The notes under the pieces are model-generated. The model saw only the letters and a list, made by a program, of their open reading frames with translations, had not been told where the DNA came from and searched no databases. From Bathynomus jamesi (Eukaryota > Arthropoda > Malacostraca > Isopoda > Cirolanidae): a stretch of 64,000 nucleotides of DNA. The stretch is taken from positions 444,501-508,500 of the forward strand of contig JAJOZX010003319.1 in the NCBI GenBank assembly GCA_023014485.1, written 5' to 3'. Shown here in pieces: positions 1-11,306 of this stretch; the first letter of the stretch is position 1; the number at the start of each line of letters is the position of its first letter. Both the position numbers and the translations under genes were made by a program.

Positions 1-148
1 TCATTTTTTAAAATATTTTTATTTTATTTTATTTACAGTATTATTTACTACTATTTTTACTATTATTTGTATAATTTGTGTGTTTTGTTGTTTTACTTTG
101 ATTAAACTATGTATATGTTAACGCACATCACTACTGTTGTGGTTATTT

Positions 149-262
149 CAGGGTTGTAGAGTCGGTCCAAAATTTTCCGACTCCGACTCCACACATTGTA
201 AAAAATCTAAAAATCCGACTCCGACTCCTCACATTTTAAATATACGACTCCGACTCCTCTAG
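149..262. repeat. Partial GACTCC-rich hAT-like repeat
   Basis: Starts with CAGGGTTGTAGAGTCGG and continues as imperfect CCGACTCCGACTCC units. It is the same repeat family as the more complete copy at 525-638 but lacks a recognisable right terminus, so it looks truncated. No coding capacity. Confidence 0.6.
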
Positions 263-524
263 TGTTTCACTCTATAATTATCATAATAATAAGACATTTC
301 ATCACCACCACATGAATCGTCAGGTTACTTTCTAGGATAAGGGAACATTCAAATATTAAGAAGGATATTGACTTGTAGTATATTATCATATTAAGGGATT
401 TTATTTTTCCAATAATATATAATATTATATATATAAAATGAAAAGATTCTCTTAAACATAATTAAGGTCTAACCAGTAGTAGTCCTACTTAAAATTGAAT
501 AACCCTTAACCTAGTGGCTATAAC

Positions 525-638
525 CAGGGTTGTGGAGTCGGTCCAAAATTTTCCGACTCTGACTCCACACATTGTAAAAATTCAACTCTGACTCCGCCCT
601 GAAACGTGCGACTCCACGACTCTGACTCCACAACCCTG
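525..638. mobile_element. Short hAT-like MITE with GACTCC repeats
   Basis: The ends are inverted copies: CAGGGTTGTGGAGTC on the left and GACTCCACAACCCTG on the right, enclosing GACTCC-type repeats. The CAGG terminus and layout are like the 47761-48309 element, which has a proven 8-bp duplication. Here I cannot see a matching target duplication, so assignment rests on the termini. Confidence 0.6.
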
Positions 639-1559
639 GGTTATTTTTGACTTACGACCATTTTGGCTTACGACAGGTTTGTCGGAACGTAACCCCATTG
701 TAAGTCAGGGAGTACCTGTATATAAAATTTGGTTCTGCATAATTTAAGGCTTACATTATATATTGCGGAGTGAGCTAAGGAAAAGCATTTGAACAAATAT
801 AAGAAAAATGATTTTTTTGAAATCTTGGCAAAGAATCAGTACTGGCATCAGCTAAATTTTGAAACTGTTACATCACATATACAGTACCTTTTATATATAT
901 ATACACACAGCAATCCCTCACTTAGCACTCGTAATTGGTTCTGTGAAATTGGAGTGCTAACTGAAAGAGTGCTAAGTGAAATCAATATTCCCATAGGAAT
1001 CAATATAAATAACTTTAATTTGATCCCCAATTAATAAATGATGAACAGAAACAAATAGTAAATAGTGACAACTTTATTACAAAGACATATTTAGTGTAAA
1101 CACAAAATAAAATGGCATATAAAATGTATAAAACAACATATCAAAATAAGATTGAGAGTTATGCAGCTTCAGGGACATCAAATCTGTCAAATGAAGAATG
1201 GCTGTCTGGACTTCTGGTGGAGGAGTGGACTCAACACTTACTGGTTTTTCTTTGGCAGAGGTGGAAGGTTTTGCTTTAAAAAAGGATTCAAGCATGCTTA
1301 CAGGTTTTTCTGTGGCAGAGATGCAAGGTTAACAGTGCTTTTATTATTAATGTTTGATATAGTTTTAACTTAAATTTAAGCGTGATTACAATGTGTTTTT
1401 GTTATATTTATTAGGTGAGCACATATTTATTTTATTATTTTAACAAAATGAACTCGTGTAAATAGCGCTATATTGGAGAATAGTGTGCTATAAGTAAACA
1501 ATGGGCATAAAGTATTAACAGCGCAATATTGAAACCACACTATATTGGGGATTGTTGTA
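639..1559. other. Non-coding stretch with a possible degraded pogo/Tigger-like MITE
   Basis: AT-rich, no credible gene. Left (CAGCAATCCCTCACTTAGC, about 907) and right (rc of the right end begins CAACAATCCCCAATATAG, ending about 1557) borders look like decayed inverted repeats of a TA-type element. The inner sequence is not coding. The call is weak. Confidence 0.3.
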
Positions 1560-1679
1560 CAGTGTGTTTCACAACCTGTCTGCCATACTTTGGGGGTTAA
1601 TATTGAGTAAAAAAGTTAATACAATGTAGGTGCTATTTCCAACCATTGCGGAGCTATGGACATTTTAAGATGTGCAAAT

Positions 1680-3200
1680 GGGTCATTCTCTGTCAGATCA
1701 ACCAGTGCCTAACACCCTATCTCTCAGATTTTGCTGAAATTTGGTTTATAGGGAGCTTGTGGGCCCTGAATCCATTTCTGAAATTATAAGGTCAATCTGA
1801 CCAACGGTTCAAGAGATATGACCTCGGGAAATTTGAGGTCACTTGCGAGGTCACTAACATTTGGCGACCCATAACTTGGGTAATAATGGTCACAATTATA
1901 TAAAAGTATATATATTTAGAATCAGAAAACGACAAGGAATCCAAATATGCAAGTTTTAGAACTCTAGGTTGAAAAATAAAAAAGTTACACTGTAACCAAA
2001 ATTTGAGGTCATGATTTGACCTCTGGGGTATCAAATGAGAATTTTTTTTTAAATGTAAAAAATGAAGGCATAGGCATTGGCTATTAGAATCAGCAAAAAA
2101 AAAGTTTGTTTATGTTAGTATTTTTCATAACTAACATATAAGTGAACACCATATTCATAAGTTGTGCGTCAATTCTACCTATTTTTTCACACAAGCTCAT
2201 AATTTGACCTATAGAAATTAAAATTACATTTTTTTATAGATATAAAAACAAAGGCAAAAAATGTAAAATTGTATTCACTGCTAATCTACACTGGCAATAA
2301 TAGTTATAATAGTGAAAGGGGAAGACCTACTTAGAGGATTCATGTGCTAGCCTAATACAATTTTGCATGCTCGATGCTCTCATCAATTCTTTTTGTGGAA
2401 AAATGTATTGAATTCTGCTGCCTCCTCTTAGGGTAGGACAACTCATTACAGTTAATATATGATGCCTGGCACTGCACATGAATCCTTGTTTGATGGATAA
2501 TAATATGCACTTGATCCTGATGACCCAGAGGGATGTAGAAAGTTCACAGTGAAATCATCAAACTCTTCACAATATCCTCCACAATTCCATACCAAACTTG
2601 CATGTCATAAATGCAGCCAACATACTCTCCTGGTTTGACACATTTTAGGTTACCAAGCATTGCAGGTTCATTAGTAAAATGACTTTTCCTTATTCTTTTC
2701 TTTTCTCCAATGCCACTTGAAATGGGATACACCATCAGTTCTTCCTTGTTTAGGGGAACAAATCTATGATATTTCTGAGTTCCAGGAATAGCCCTACTAT
2801 CCTTGAATCGATGTTCCAACCGTTCTTCTGCATCTTTCAAATCAGCTGTAGTTACAAAGAAAAAATTTATCTTCTTGCTCAAGTTTCTTCACAAAACTGA
2901 AACATGTGTTCTGGTGTAAGAATTTGCCTCTCTGTAGTTCTCTGCAAACTGGCACGAGCAGTAGCTCTTTTCACTGTTCCTCCAATCCCATCACATGCAT
3001 TTTTGCCATGGGATGTAGCAAAGAAGTGCCATTCACAAGACAGACCAAAATCCTCTTCATGGTAAGAGAGATTTGTGAAGTTGTATCTGTTCTTATATTG
3101 GCCAGCACATCCATCTGAGAAATAGTGCACCTTCTTCAATTGTGGGCATCTGAATTTAACATATGTCATAAGCTTCAATATGAATGAGTAAACCATTATC
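1680..3200. repeat. First copy of an internal direct duplication (second copy 3201 to about 4645)
   Basis: 1680-3200 and 3201-4645 are nearly identical, including the terminal repeat and the transposase 3' part. The first copy runs about 75 bp further into the transposase gene, then meets a new GGGTCATTC terminus at 3201 without its own right end. Differences are a few substitutions and small indels, so the duplication is young or an assembly artefact. Confidence 0.85.
2544..3196 (-). pseudogene. Transposase C-terminal part, duplicated copy 1
   Basis: Two overlapping minus-strand frames (2544-2882 and 2879-3196) encode YFSDGCAGQYKNRYNF, FFATSHGKNACDGIGGT and then a Glu/Lys-rich C-terminal region. 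The FSDG and HGKNACDG blocks look like conserved acidic catalytic segments of a DDE-type transposase. This copy is cut off at the duplication border at 3200 and carries frameshifts near 2560 and 2880. I do not recognise a cellular function. Confidence 0.6.
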
Positions 3201-3869
3201 GGGTCATTCTCTGTCAGATCAACCAGTGCCTAACACCCTCATCTCTCAGATTTTGCTGAAATTTGGTTTATAGGGAGTGTGTGGCCCCTGAATCCATTTC
3301 TGAAATTATAAGGTCAATCCGACCAACGGTTCAAGAGATATGACCTCGGGAAATTTGAGGTCACTTGCGAGGTCACTAACATTTGGCGACCCATAACTTG
3401 GGTAATAATGGTCACAAGTATATAAAAGTATATATATTTAGAATCAGAAAACGACAAGGAATCCAAATATGCAAGTTTTAGAACTCTAGGTTGAAAAATA
3501 AAAAAGTTACACTGTAACCAAAATTTGAGGTCACGATTTGACCTCTGGGGTATCAAATGAAATTTTTTTTTTTAAATGTAAAAAATGAAGGCATAGGCAT
3601 TGGCTATTAGAATCAGCAAAAAAAAGTTTGTTTGTTAGTATTTTTCATGTAACTAACATATAAGTGAACACCATATTCATAAGTTGTGCGTCAATTCTAC
3701 CTATTTTTTCACACAAGCTCATAATTTGACCTATAGAAATTAAAATTACATTTTTTTATAGATATAAAAACAAAGGCAAAAAATGTAAAATTGTATTTCA
3801 CTGCTAATCTACACTGGCAATAATAGTTATAATAGTGAAAGGGGAAGACCTACTTAGAGGATTCATGTG

Positions 3870-4640
3870 CTAGCCTAATACAATTTTTGCATGCTCGATG
3901 CTCTCATCAATTTCTTTTTGTGGAAAAATGTATTGAATTCTGCTGCCTCCTCTTAGGGTAGGACAACTCATTACAGTTAATATATGATGTCCTGGCACTG
4001 CACATGAATCCTTGTTTGATGGATAATAATATGCACTTGATCCTGATGACCCAGAGGGATGTAGAAAGTTCACAGTGAAATCATCAAACTCTTCACAATA
4101 TTCCTCCACAATTCCATACCAAACTTGCATGTCATAAATGCAGCCAACATACTCTCCTGGTTTGACACATTTTAGGTTACCAAGCATTGCAGGTTCATTA
4201 GTAAAATGACTTTTCCTTATTCTTTTCTTTTCTCCAATGCCACTTGAAATGGGATACACCATCAGTTCTTCCTTGTTTAGGGGAACAAATCTATGATATT
4301 TCTGAGTTCCAGGAATAGCCCTACTATCCTTGAATCGATGTTCCAACCGTTCTTCTGCATCTTTCAAATCAGCTGTAGTTACAAAGAAAAAATTTATCTT
4401 CTTGCTCAAGTTTTCTTCACAAAACTGAAACATGTGTTCTGGTGTAAGAATTTGCCTCTGTAGTTCTCTGCAAACTGGCACGAGCAGTAGCTCTTTTCAC
4501 TGTTCCTCCAATCCCATCCCATGCATTTTTGCCATGGGATGTAGCAAAGAAGTGCCATTCACAAGACAGACCAAAATCCTCTTCATGGTAACAGAGATTT
4601 GTGAAGTTGTATCTGTTCTTATATTGGCCAGCACATCCAT
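3870..4640 (-). pseudogene. Transposase C-terminal part, copy 2
   Basis: The uninterrupted frame 3870-4481 (203 residues) ends the protein. It includes KKINFFFVTTADLKDAEERL and a glycine/serine-rich tail segment (PSGSSGSSAYYYPS). Upstream, in another frame to about 4640, it continues into the HGKNAWDGIGG block, where copy 1 reads HGKNACDGIGG. Missing sequence between 4645 and 4842 removes the middle of the transposase, so the copy is non-autonomous. Confidence 0.6.
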
Positions 4641-4841
4641 CTGAGAAGATGATAGCTTACCACGAGCCTTGCGCTTTTTCTGGCTTAATGACAGCCCTTC
4701 TGAAAAGAACAGAAAAAAAGGTTTCACACACCTGAATATTAGTAATTAAATATTAATTATAGTACCTTAAATGCTATATAATTGGCTATATAGTAGATCA
4801 AACAGACCTTGTAGTAAAGTATAAGTTATTATATTAATTTA

Positions 4842-5207
4842 TTACTTACTTTTTTTAACTGGTGTTTGGTCCAGAAATGCTAGAACTGGTTCAACTGAAG
4901 TTGAAGGATTTTCCTTTATCAAGCAATCACTGTCATTGTCCAGATCTTGAATTGAAGAAATGTTACTCAAGCCACTGATAGTAGATGATTCATTTGAATC
5001 CTGCTCAGACTCGTTGTTTTCAGTGGTACTAAGTATAGTGGGGTTTTTCATTATCAGTGTCCAGCAGTTCACACACAACAATGAGTCTTTTTTCACTCTT
5101 CCAGCACATTTTTCAACAAGTACATCAGTCACTTTTCTAAGATTGATTGTTATGCGTTTCTTGTGTTTTTGAATAGGGTCCTGGCAGTATTTCAAGTGCC
5201 GAACCAT
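4842..5207 (-). CDS. Transposase N-terminal exon-like fragment with Cys/His pattern
   Basis: A 121-residue frame begins MVRHLKYCQDPIQKHKKR and carries further cysteines (EKCAGRV, LLCVNCW), then a Ser/Asp/Glu-rich linker ending LDQTPVKKSK. The same layout occurs in the sister element at 15109-15564 (CCDPFKKHKGK, HKACATCRN, LDETPIKP). The shared pattern suggests a zinc-binding N-terminal DNA-binding domain. It is probably a surviving first exon or the 5' part of the disrupted transposase gene. Confidence 0.55.
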   Translation of the reverse strand: MVRHLKYCQDPIQKHKKRITINLRKVTDVLVEKCAGRVKKDSLLCVNCWTLIMKNPTILSTTENNESEQDSNESSTISGLSNISSIQDLDNDSDCLIKENPSTSVEPVLAFLDQTPVKKSK

Positions 5208-6539
5208 TGTATTTTGATCTGTAAAGATATAGGATTTACAATTAGGTAATTATATTTTTTAGAAAATATATAGCTATACACACTTAATATTTTAGGCCTT
5301 GATAGTCTCTGAGGCTCATTAAAACACCATACCCACCAGCCACCCACAGTGCTGGCTGGAACTGTACTAACCTGTAGACAAGGAATTTTGCAACTATCTG
5401 TGTTGATTCTGCACTTAGACAAGTAGCAACATGTTTCAACAGGTTTGTTTAGGCTACATGTGAGCTTAGTCTTCCCCTTTCACTATTATAACTATTATTG
5501 CCAGTGTAGATTAGCAGTGAAATACAATTTTTATTAAATTCTTGGAGCTTGAGGTCAAATTGATAGCTAAGATATAAAAATTCCTTGAAATGACAAGCAA
5601 TTTATAAATATGGTGTTCACTTATAAGTTAGTTACATGAAAAGTACCAACATAAACAAACTTTTTATGATTGTTTCTATTAGTCAAGAACTCTGACTTTG
5701 TTTTTTATATCTATAAAAAATGTAATTTTAATTTCTATAGGTCAAATTATGAGCTTGTGTGAAAAAATAGGTAGAATTGACGCACAACTTATGAATATGG
5801 TGTTCACTTATATGTTAGTTACATGAAAAATACTAACATAAACAAACTTTTTTTGCTGATTCTAATAGCCAATGCCTATGCCTTCATTTTTTACATTTAA
5901 AAAAAAATTCTCATTTGATACCCCAGAGGTCAAATCGTGACCTCAAATTTTGGTTACAGTGTAACCTTTTTATTTTTCAACCTAGAGTTCTAAAACTTGC
6001 ATATTTGGATTCCTTGTCGTTTTCTGATTCTAAATATATATACTTTTATATAATTATGACAATTATTACCCAAGTTATGGCTCGCCAAATGTTAGTAACC
6101 TCGCGAGTGACCTCAAATTGCCCGAGGTCATATCTCTTGAACTGTTGGTCGGATTGACCTTATAATTTCAGAAATGGATTCAGGGCTCACAAACTCCCTA
6201 TAAACCAAATTTCAGCAAAATATGAGAGATGAGGGTGTTAATTTCAATTTTTTTTGGTTGATCTGACAGAGAATGACCCAAATACCAAATCCCTACTTGT
6301 GTGTAATTTGATAAATGGCAGTACTGGTGGTAGTTTGGGCTAACGAAGTTACCACAACTAATCCTCAATTTTTTTCTTTTGGTTGGTTCTGATCTATGGT
6401 ACAAGACACTGTGTTGCGTTAAGGTGAACAATCAAAATGAATGAACAGTTCACACCCGCTGAATACACTGATATCCATTTCATTTATGGATTCTGTGATG
6501 GTAACAGCAGAGTGGCAGATGAGGCAGAGCATTTTTTAA

Positions 6540-7310
6540 CCTTGTGAGTGGGTGACACGAATGTCACCCAGTGAAGAAAATTTGTTGCCCAGTAAATGAA
6601 ATTTTAGGATACTGGGTGACAAGGAATTGCCAAAATTTGTAAAAATAGAATTGTCTCGGGAGTTGTCTTGGAAGCCATATAAATACATATACATGCACAT
6701 ATGCCACAATTACAACTGTTTATCCTAAATGTAAATATGAAATTTACATTGAATATTTATATATAGATAATGCTAGTGTTATTTCAGACCACATGGGGAT
6801 GGTGGCCTGATTAGGGAACATCCGGATCCAGAGTATCCTTAATCCAGAGGTGTGCTGGGACTGGTTCGGTCTGGTTCGCCTGAACTGGTGGTTAAGTTTT
6901 GATTGGGTCACTGAACCATTTGTTTGTTTTTAATAAATATTTAACAGTCAGTAGAAATTTATTTATATCTAAATTTTTAAAAAAATTTTCAGGACTTTAT
7001 AAAAAAATATAGGTAGTATCACAAGCAGTGGTCATTTCAATATTTATTTATTTTTTGATGAAAAATTAGTTTATTTTTAGATAATTATGTCATTAGTGAG
7101 TATAAAGAATGCTAAATAATTTTTGCCAAAATGTTACAAAATGCTGTTTGGAAAAGCTAAAATGTGTTGGCTTCCGGGGCTTTGCCCCAGATCCCCTAGC
7201 TTAATGACTCACGCCATTGGCACTTGCCAATTTACACCCTTATCTGTATCAGAACCAGTTGTTAAGAAATTGGCAGCACACCCCTGCCTTTGTCACCCAG
7301 TGGGAAAAGC
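6540..7310. mobile_element. TTAA-flanked element (piggyBac-type)
   Basis: Flanked by TTAA at 6536-6539 and 7311-7314. Ends are imperfect inverted repeats around GGGTGACA / TGTCACCC. Inserted inside the mariner transposase just after residues EAEHF. No transposase remains; part of the interior is a younger hAT MITE (6845-7286). Confidence 0.65.
6845..7286. mobile_element. hAT MITE inside the TTAA element
   Basis: Left CAGAGGTGTGCTGGGAC, right GGCAGCACACCCCTG. The 8-bp flanks CCTTAATC (6837-6844) and CCTTTGTC (7287-7294) match at six of eight positions, as expected for an old hAT insertion. The interior has a GC-rich CCGGGGCTTTGCCCC palindrome and no coding sequence. Confidence 0.6.
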
Positions 7311-8477
7311 TTAAAAAATGCTCTGAGATGAAGGATATCGAAGACATTTTCCCAACTGCCAAATACCGAACAGGCAAGTGTTTAGTAACACACATCAGAG
7401 ATTAAGGGAAACAGGGATAATTGTTCCACATAACCAAGAACATGTAGCATAATGGCCCATTGCTGTGGAGGAGTGCATACTGGACCTAGTACAATGTAGC
7501 CCAACTACCAGTGTTCAAAGGATTTCTAGGTGAATTGATGAATCTGCATTACGTGTATAGTGACTCATACATAATGAGGGTTTGTATCCCAATCATTTGC
7601 AATGTATGCAATCTCTTCAACTGGATGATTATGTTAAATGTGTTCAATTTTGCCAGTGGATGGTTATGCATTGCCAAATTCTTAATCACATACTGTTTAG
7701 CGATGAAGCACAATTCATTCAGGATTGAATTAACAATAGAATTCCCACTTGTGGTCTGCTGATAATCCCCACAATACCATTGAAGGAAACTTTAAACATT
7801 GATTCTTGGTGAATGTTTGGTGCAGTGCAATTGGAGATCAGCTGATTGGACCATTTGTTTTGGAACAATGATTAACCAAGCTGATATTTATCTGAGCTTC
7901 CCAACAAACAAATTGCCACTTTTGATGGAGGATGTGCCCTTTGAGACAAAGCGCAGGATGTTCTTTCAGTATGATGGAGCACCATCACATTTGGGTTGTC
8001 CTGTTACGGATTACTTGAATCAGCAGTATGGGAATTGTTGGATTGGTTGTGCTGGTCCAATATCATGGCCCTCCCGAGATCTCTGGACCTAACCCCATTA
8101 GATTCTCTTTATGGGTTCTTATGAAAGAGATGGTCTACAAGACCAGAGTACAAATGAGAGAGGAACTCTTGCGTCAGATTATGGATGCTGCTGCTTATAT
8201 AGGAGAACACTCTGAAATGATTCAATGGGCAGTGGACTCTGGAATGAGCAAGGCTGTGCACTGAAAGCTGAGGCGGACATTTTGAACATTTATAAAGTGT
8301 ACCAATAAATACATCAGATTAATACTCCTATTTATTTTTTCTGTGCACCTGAAAATGTCCATAGCTCTGCAATGGTTGGAAATAGCACCTATTAACTTTT
8401 TTACTCGATATTGCCCCCCAAATCACCCCCTAAAGTATGGCAGACTGGTTGTGAAATATATGCAACCAACCAAATAT

Positions 8478-8634
8478 GATGCAACCAACAAGGAAAAAAA
8501 AAAATTATTCCAAGGTCTTTCTTGTATTCAACAGTACACCTCATCAGGGAATGATGTCATTCCCTGATGGTGTACTGATGAATACATGAAAAGGCCTTGG
8601 AATCCTTTTTTCTTTTTCCTTGTGGGTTTGCATC
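8478..8634. repeat. Long near-perfect hairpin
   Basis: Two arms of about 75 bp are inverted copies, starting GATGCAACCAACAAGG on the left and ending CTTGTGGGTTTGCATC on the right, with almost no loop (GATGTC). The arms include CCAAGG-CTTTC and CAGTACACC-TCATCAGGGAA. It lies just outside the right end of the mariner. No gene. Confidence 0.75.
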
Positions 8635-8692
8635 ATTCATTCGTTTCATGTGTTTAAGTGAAATTCATCCTATATATATAATTATATATATA

Positions 8693-8810
8693 TAGGGTAT
8701 TCAAAAAGTCACACTACAGTTGGAAAATTTATTTATTTACAATGTATAATTTGTTAAATTTATTTATTGTAAACAAATTTCCCAACTGTAGTGAAACTTT
8801 TTGAACACCC
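8693..8810. mobile_element. Small mariner-like MITE
   Basis: About 118 bp whose halves are inverted copies (GGGTATTCAAAAAGT on the left, ACTTTTTGAACACCC on the right) with a CTACAGTTGG motif in each arm. It is bordered by TA-rich sequence consistent with TA target duplication. Confidence 0.7.
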
Positions 8811-8885
8811 TGTATATGAGGTAGAGTAAAAAGTTTGTGAACTTTTTGCTTGTCAGCTATACATGTCGTCATGGTGTGTTTTATT

Positions 8886-9190
8886 TATTGCACACTGCCT
8901 TTGAAATAGTTCCCTTCTGCTGTTACACATTTCTATCAGTGGCTGTACCACTGCTGGAAGCACTGCTGCAGGCCTTTTCCTGCAACCTCCTTAAGTGCTG
9001 CTATTGTAGCCTTTTTCACCTCATCTGCTGACTGGTACCTGCGTCCTTTCAAAAGGGTTTTCATTCTTGGGAACAGGTAATAGTCAGCAGGGGCAAGTTC
9101 TGGAGAGTGGAGAGGTTGTGAAACCACAGTAATGACATTCTTGGTCAGATACTCCTGTACCAAAAGACTGATGAGCTGGTGCACTGTCAT
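8886..9190 (-). pseudogene. Mariner transposase C-terminal fragment
   Basis: Encodes HSPELAPADYYLFPRMKTLL, the mariner block around the third catalytic acidic residue, then a normal C-terminus ending FEGSVQ and a stop near 8886. The N-terminal and central parts are missing; upstream sequence (9190-9350) is not in register. It belongs to a different mariner lineage from 1560-8464, whose equivalent block is SPDLTPLD-like. Confidence 0.75.
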
Positions 9191-9624
9191 TGTGGAGCAG
9201 CCAGTTTCCAGATTCCTAAAGATGCAGGTGTTTATGGCAGATAACTTCTTGCAGGCAGTGAAGGATGTCTCTGTACATGGTCTGGTTTATGTTACGCCCT
9301 TCCAGTATGAACTGGTGAATGATACCCTGAATATTGAAGAACACCTCCATTAATCACGTATAACGCTATCAAATTAATAATGAATGACAATGGCTTCTAT
9401 TTGATATTGCACTTGGCATCTGAGAAAAATATCTCTATTGGATGTATCAAAAATGGTTCAAGTAGCATAAAAAAGTCTACTGGACTGAATTAAATTGCTT
9501 CTTAAAATGCAAAAATTTCCAGGAGAAACCTGCAGAGCCTTGCTTTGCTCAACCCCAAGGTACACCTCCAGATGCAGATCCCCAGTTCCTGTGTAAATAG
9601 GCCATTGTCCAGTCTATTTCATAT

Positions 9625-9840
9625 AATTTTGATTATAAACAGTAAAGGTTCAAGGCCTGATCTCTGAGGAATCCCACAAAGCACTTGTTGCTAGCCACAC
9701 TTGTACCCATTCATTAACACGCAGTTTCATATCCCTTAACTGCTCCTCTTCCCAATTTAATACCTGCTCTAGATTCCATGTTTTAATTTATACAAAAGTG
9801 TTCTGTGAGGAACTTTATGCTTACTAGCTATGTGAAAGAA
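9625..9840 (-). pseudogene. Degraded non-LTR reverse transcriptase scrap
   Basis: On the minus strand the segment reads a decayed version of the reverse-transcriptase block GVPQGSVLGPLLF (here near VLCGIPQRSGLEPLL), with stops on both sides. Too short and broken to assign to a clade. Confidence 0.35.
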
Positions 9841-10700
9841 TTTCACATTTACTAAGGTTATAAATATAATTTAGCCTGGATAGGAAGTATGTACTATAGG
9901 CTCTACCAAAATAAGTATCTTAAATATATTAAATTTTAATCATGAGGAATGCTATTCTTACAAATATTATAACTTAAGTGCTACCAAAACTTGGAACTGC
10001 AGTAGTTTGAATTGCAGGCTTGCTGTTGCTGAGTACAAGCTTTAGAATGCTCCCCATCCCCCATCCCTATCCCTTTCCACAGGGGAATTAAAGTTTTTTC
10101 CAGGGTATAAGCAAAAATGACATAAACTGGTCCAGTTTGCCTCTCTCCTTCCTAAATTTAACCATGATTTTGTGGTTTGTTAGTTCCAAGAATAATGTAT
10201 TAACAACAACATTTTTGTAATTGTAAATAATAAAATGTGGACCATTATTGCTGAATAGTAAAAGTGGGGTCATTAAGTTGTGTGTGTAATAAAATGTACC
10301 GTACTTTTTAAATTATTATTTAGGTCTATTACAGTATTAATTATTTGAACTGTATTGCTTCTTCATATACGGTACTTTAATAGGTCTTTCAAGTGTAATG
10401 CATAAGTATAGAATTTGTAATAGCAAATAAGGAAATGAAGAGGATTTTCCTGAAAAAATAATAAAATCCCTAGGTGGTTTTGGGTTTTAGCCGAGAGAAC
10501 CTGAATTTCCTCAAGTACAGTAGTCTTTTTGAAAAAAATCTAGCTGCTTGCCAACCCTGTTTACTCTAAGCTTGAAGGGGTATTTAGGTAATCTTCTCCA
10601 AAAATAAAAAAAAAAATTGTGTTTACAGAATAATATGGCAATGTGAGCCCCTGATGTTGTTAAGCTCTGATTATACATTTATGCTTGAACTGTTTTAAAA
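9841..10700. other. Non-coding stretch upstream of the BTB gene
   Basis: AT-rich sequence without recognisable genes or paired repeats. It should contain the 5' UTR and possibly the promoter of the BTB gene, but I see no convincing core promoter motif. Confidence 0.4.
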
Positions 10701-10778
10701 ATGACTGGGTTCATATGCCTGACATGGAATAATCACAGTTCAATTGTTTTCCAACATCTACAAAGTCTTCGAATCAAA
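10701..10778 (+). CDS. BTB (tramtrack/lola-type) gene, first coding exon
   Basis: ATG at 10701 encodes MTGFICLTWNNHSSIVFQ followed by HLQSLRIK (26 residues). An in-frame TGA at 10686-10688 supports this start. The C-x-TWNNH signature is the N-terminal helix/strand of arthropod BTB proteins of the tramtrack group. The exon ends AAA followed by the strong donor GTAAGTAG at 10779. It is phase 0 and joins in register with the exon at 19669, which begins exactly where the BTB fold should continue (ELLIDATIVCNG). Proteins of this kind are nuclear dimers that regulate transcription. The intron (10779-19668) is filled with transposons. Confidence 0.8.
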
Positions 10779-11306
10779 GTAAGTAGTGCCTTTTTGTACC
10801 ATACAGCAAAGAAAATATTAGCTAATAATAATAAGTTTATTAGATGGAGAAAAAATAAATGGACAAATTGTAGAAAGCCAACTCAGCCCAACTTGGATAC
10901 ACCAATGAAGCAGACTTGCCTGCTTGACCCATATTTAACTGGCAAAAGAAAAATAAATTACTTTAACTCTAGTTAAAAAAAAAAAAAAAAATTGCCATGT
11001 TGATCATTCTTCAGATCAAGAATTTGATAAGCCTGCTTATTATCACCTTTCTTGTAGAGGTTGTGTGGCATTTGCCCCCCAATAATGCCTGAAAATATTG
11101 CTGCCTTTTAATTTGGGGAAAATAAGGGAAATGTAAGAAATTTATGAGTCAAACCTGGAATTCATTTAATATATATGAAGGGCTTAAAAGTTGGTTTATA
11201 AACAGAAGTTTGTTTCATTTAGACATATCTCACAAAGCTGAAATAACTAAACTGTTTTGTTTTATTGCTGTTAGTCCCATGGGTATTTATGACATTAGTG
11301 TAATTA

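Larger units (their letters stand above)
1680..6279 (-). mobile_element. 4.6 kb DNA transposon with long inverted repeats and 4-bp duplication (Sola-like?)
   Basis: Left end GGGTCATTCTCTGTCAGATC at 1680 and its inverse ending at 6279. Inverted repeats run for about 500-600 bp (left 1680-2300 and again 3201-3830; right about 5690-6279). The flanks are AAAT at 1676-1679 and AAAT at 6280-6283, a perfect 4-bp target duplication in the host mariner. The interior encodes pieces of a transposase on the minus strand. The left third is present twice in direct orientation (1680-3200 and from 3201). A sister element at 13721-17164 has the same terminus and also a 4-bp duplication. Sola transposons are known for 4-bp duplications; assignment to that superfamily is my inference. 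Confidence 0.8.
6437..8264 (+). pseudogene. Mariner-type transposase, interrupted and frameshifted
   Basis: It opens with ATG at 6437 and reads a helix-turn-helix start (FTPAEYTDIHFIYGF). It is cut at about 6535 by the TTAA insertion and resumes near 7335 (FPTAKYRT, then RETGIIVPHNQEH across a frame change). The catalytic half lies at 7800-8264: FFQYDGAPSH carries the second catalytic aspartate, and a frame change falls just before the region corresponding to SPDLTPLD. Multiple frameshifts and stops make it non-functional. Family assignment comes from the motifs and the terminal repeats of the enclosing element. Confidence 0.75.
1560..8464 (+). mobile_element. Mariner-like element split by later insertions
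   Basis: About 110 bp of inverted repeat match the two ends: left from CAGTGTGTTTCACAACC at 1560, right ending near 8464 with its last bases decayed. Both arms contain the segment GCTATTTCCAACCATTG. A TA dinucleotide precedes the left end. Between the arms lie a mariner transposase remnant and two large later insertions (1680-6279 and 6540-7310). Removing them leaves an element of roughly 1.5 kb, normal for mariner. Confidence 0.8.

Noticed and set aside
149..638. CRISPR-like array from repeated CCGACTCC units
   Set aside because: Repeats are short, degenerate and without spacers, the genome is eukaryotic, and terminal inverted repeats explain the better copy.
525..638. 8-bp target duplication for the first GACTCC MITE
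   Set aside because: Flanks GCTATAAC and GGTTATTT do not match.
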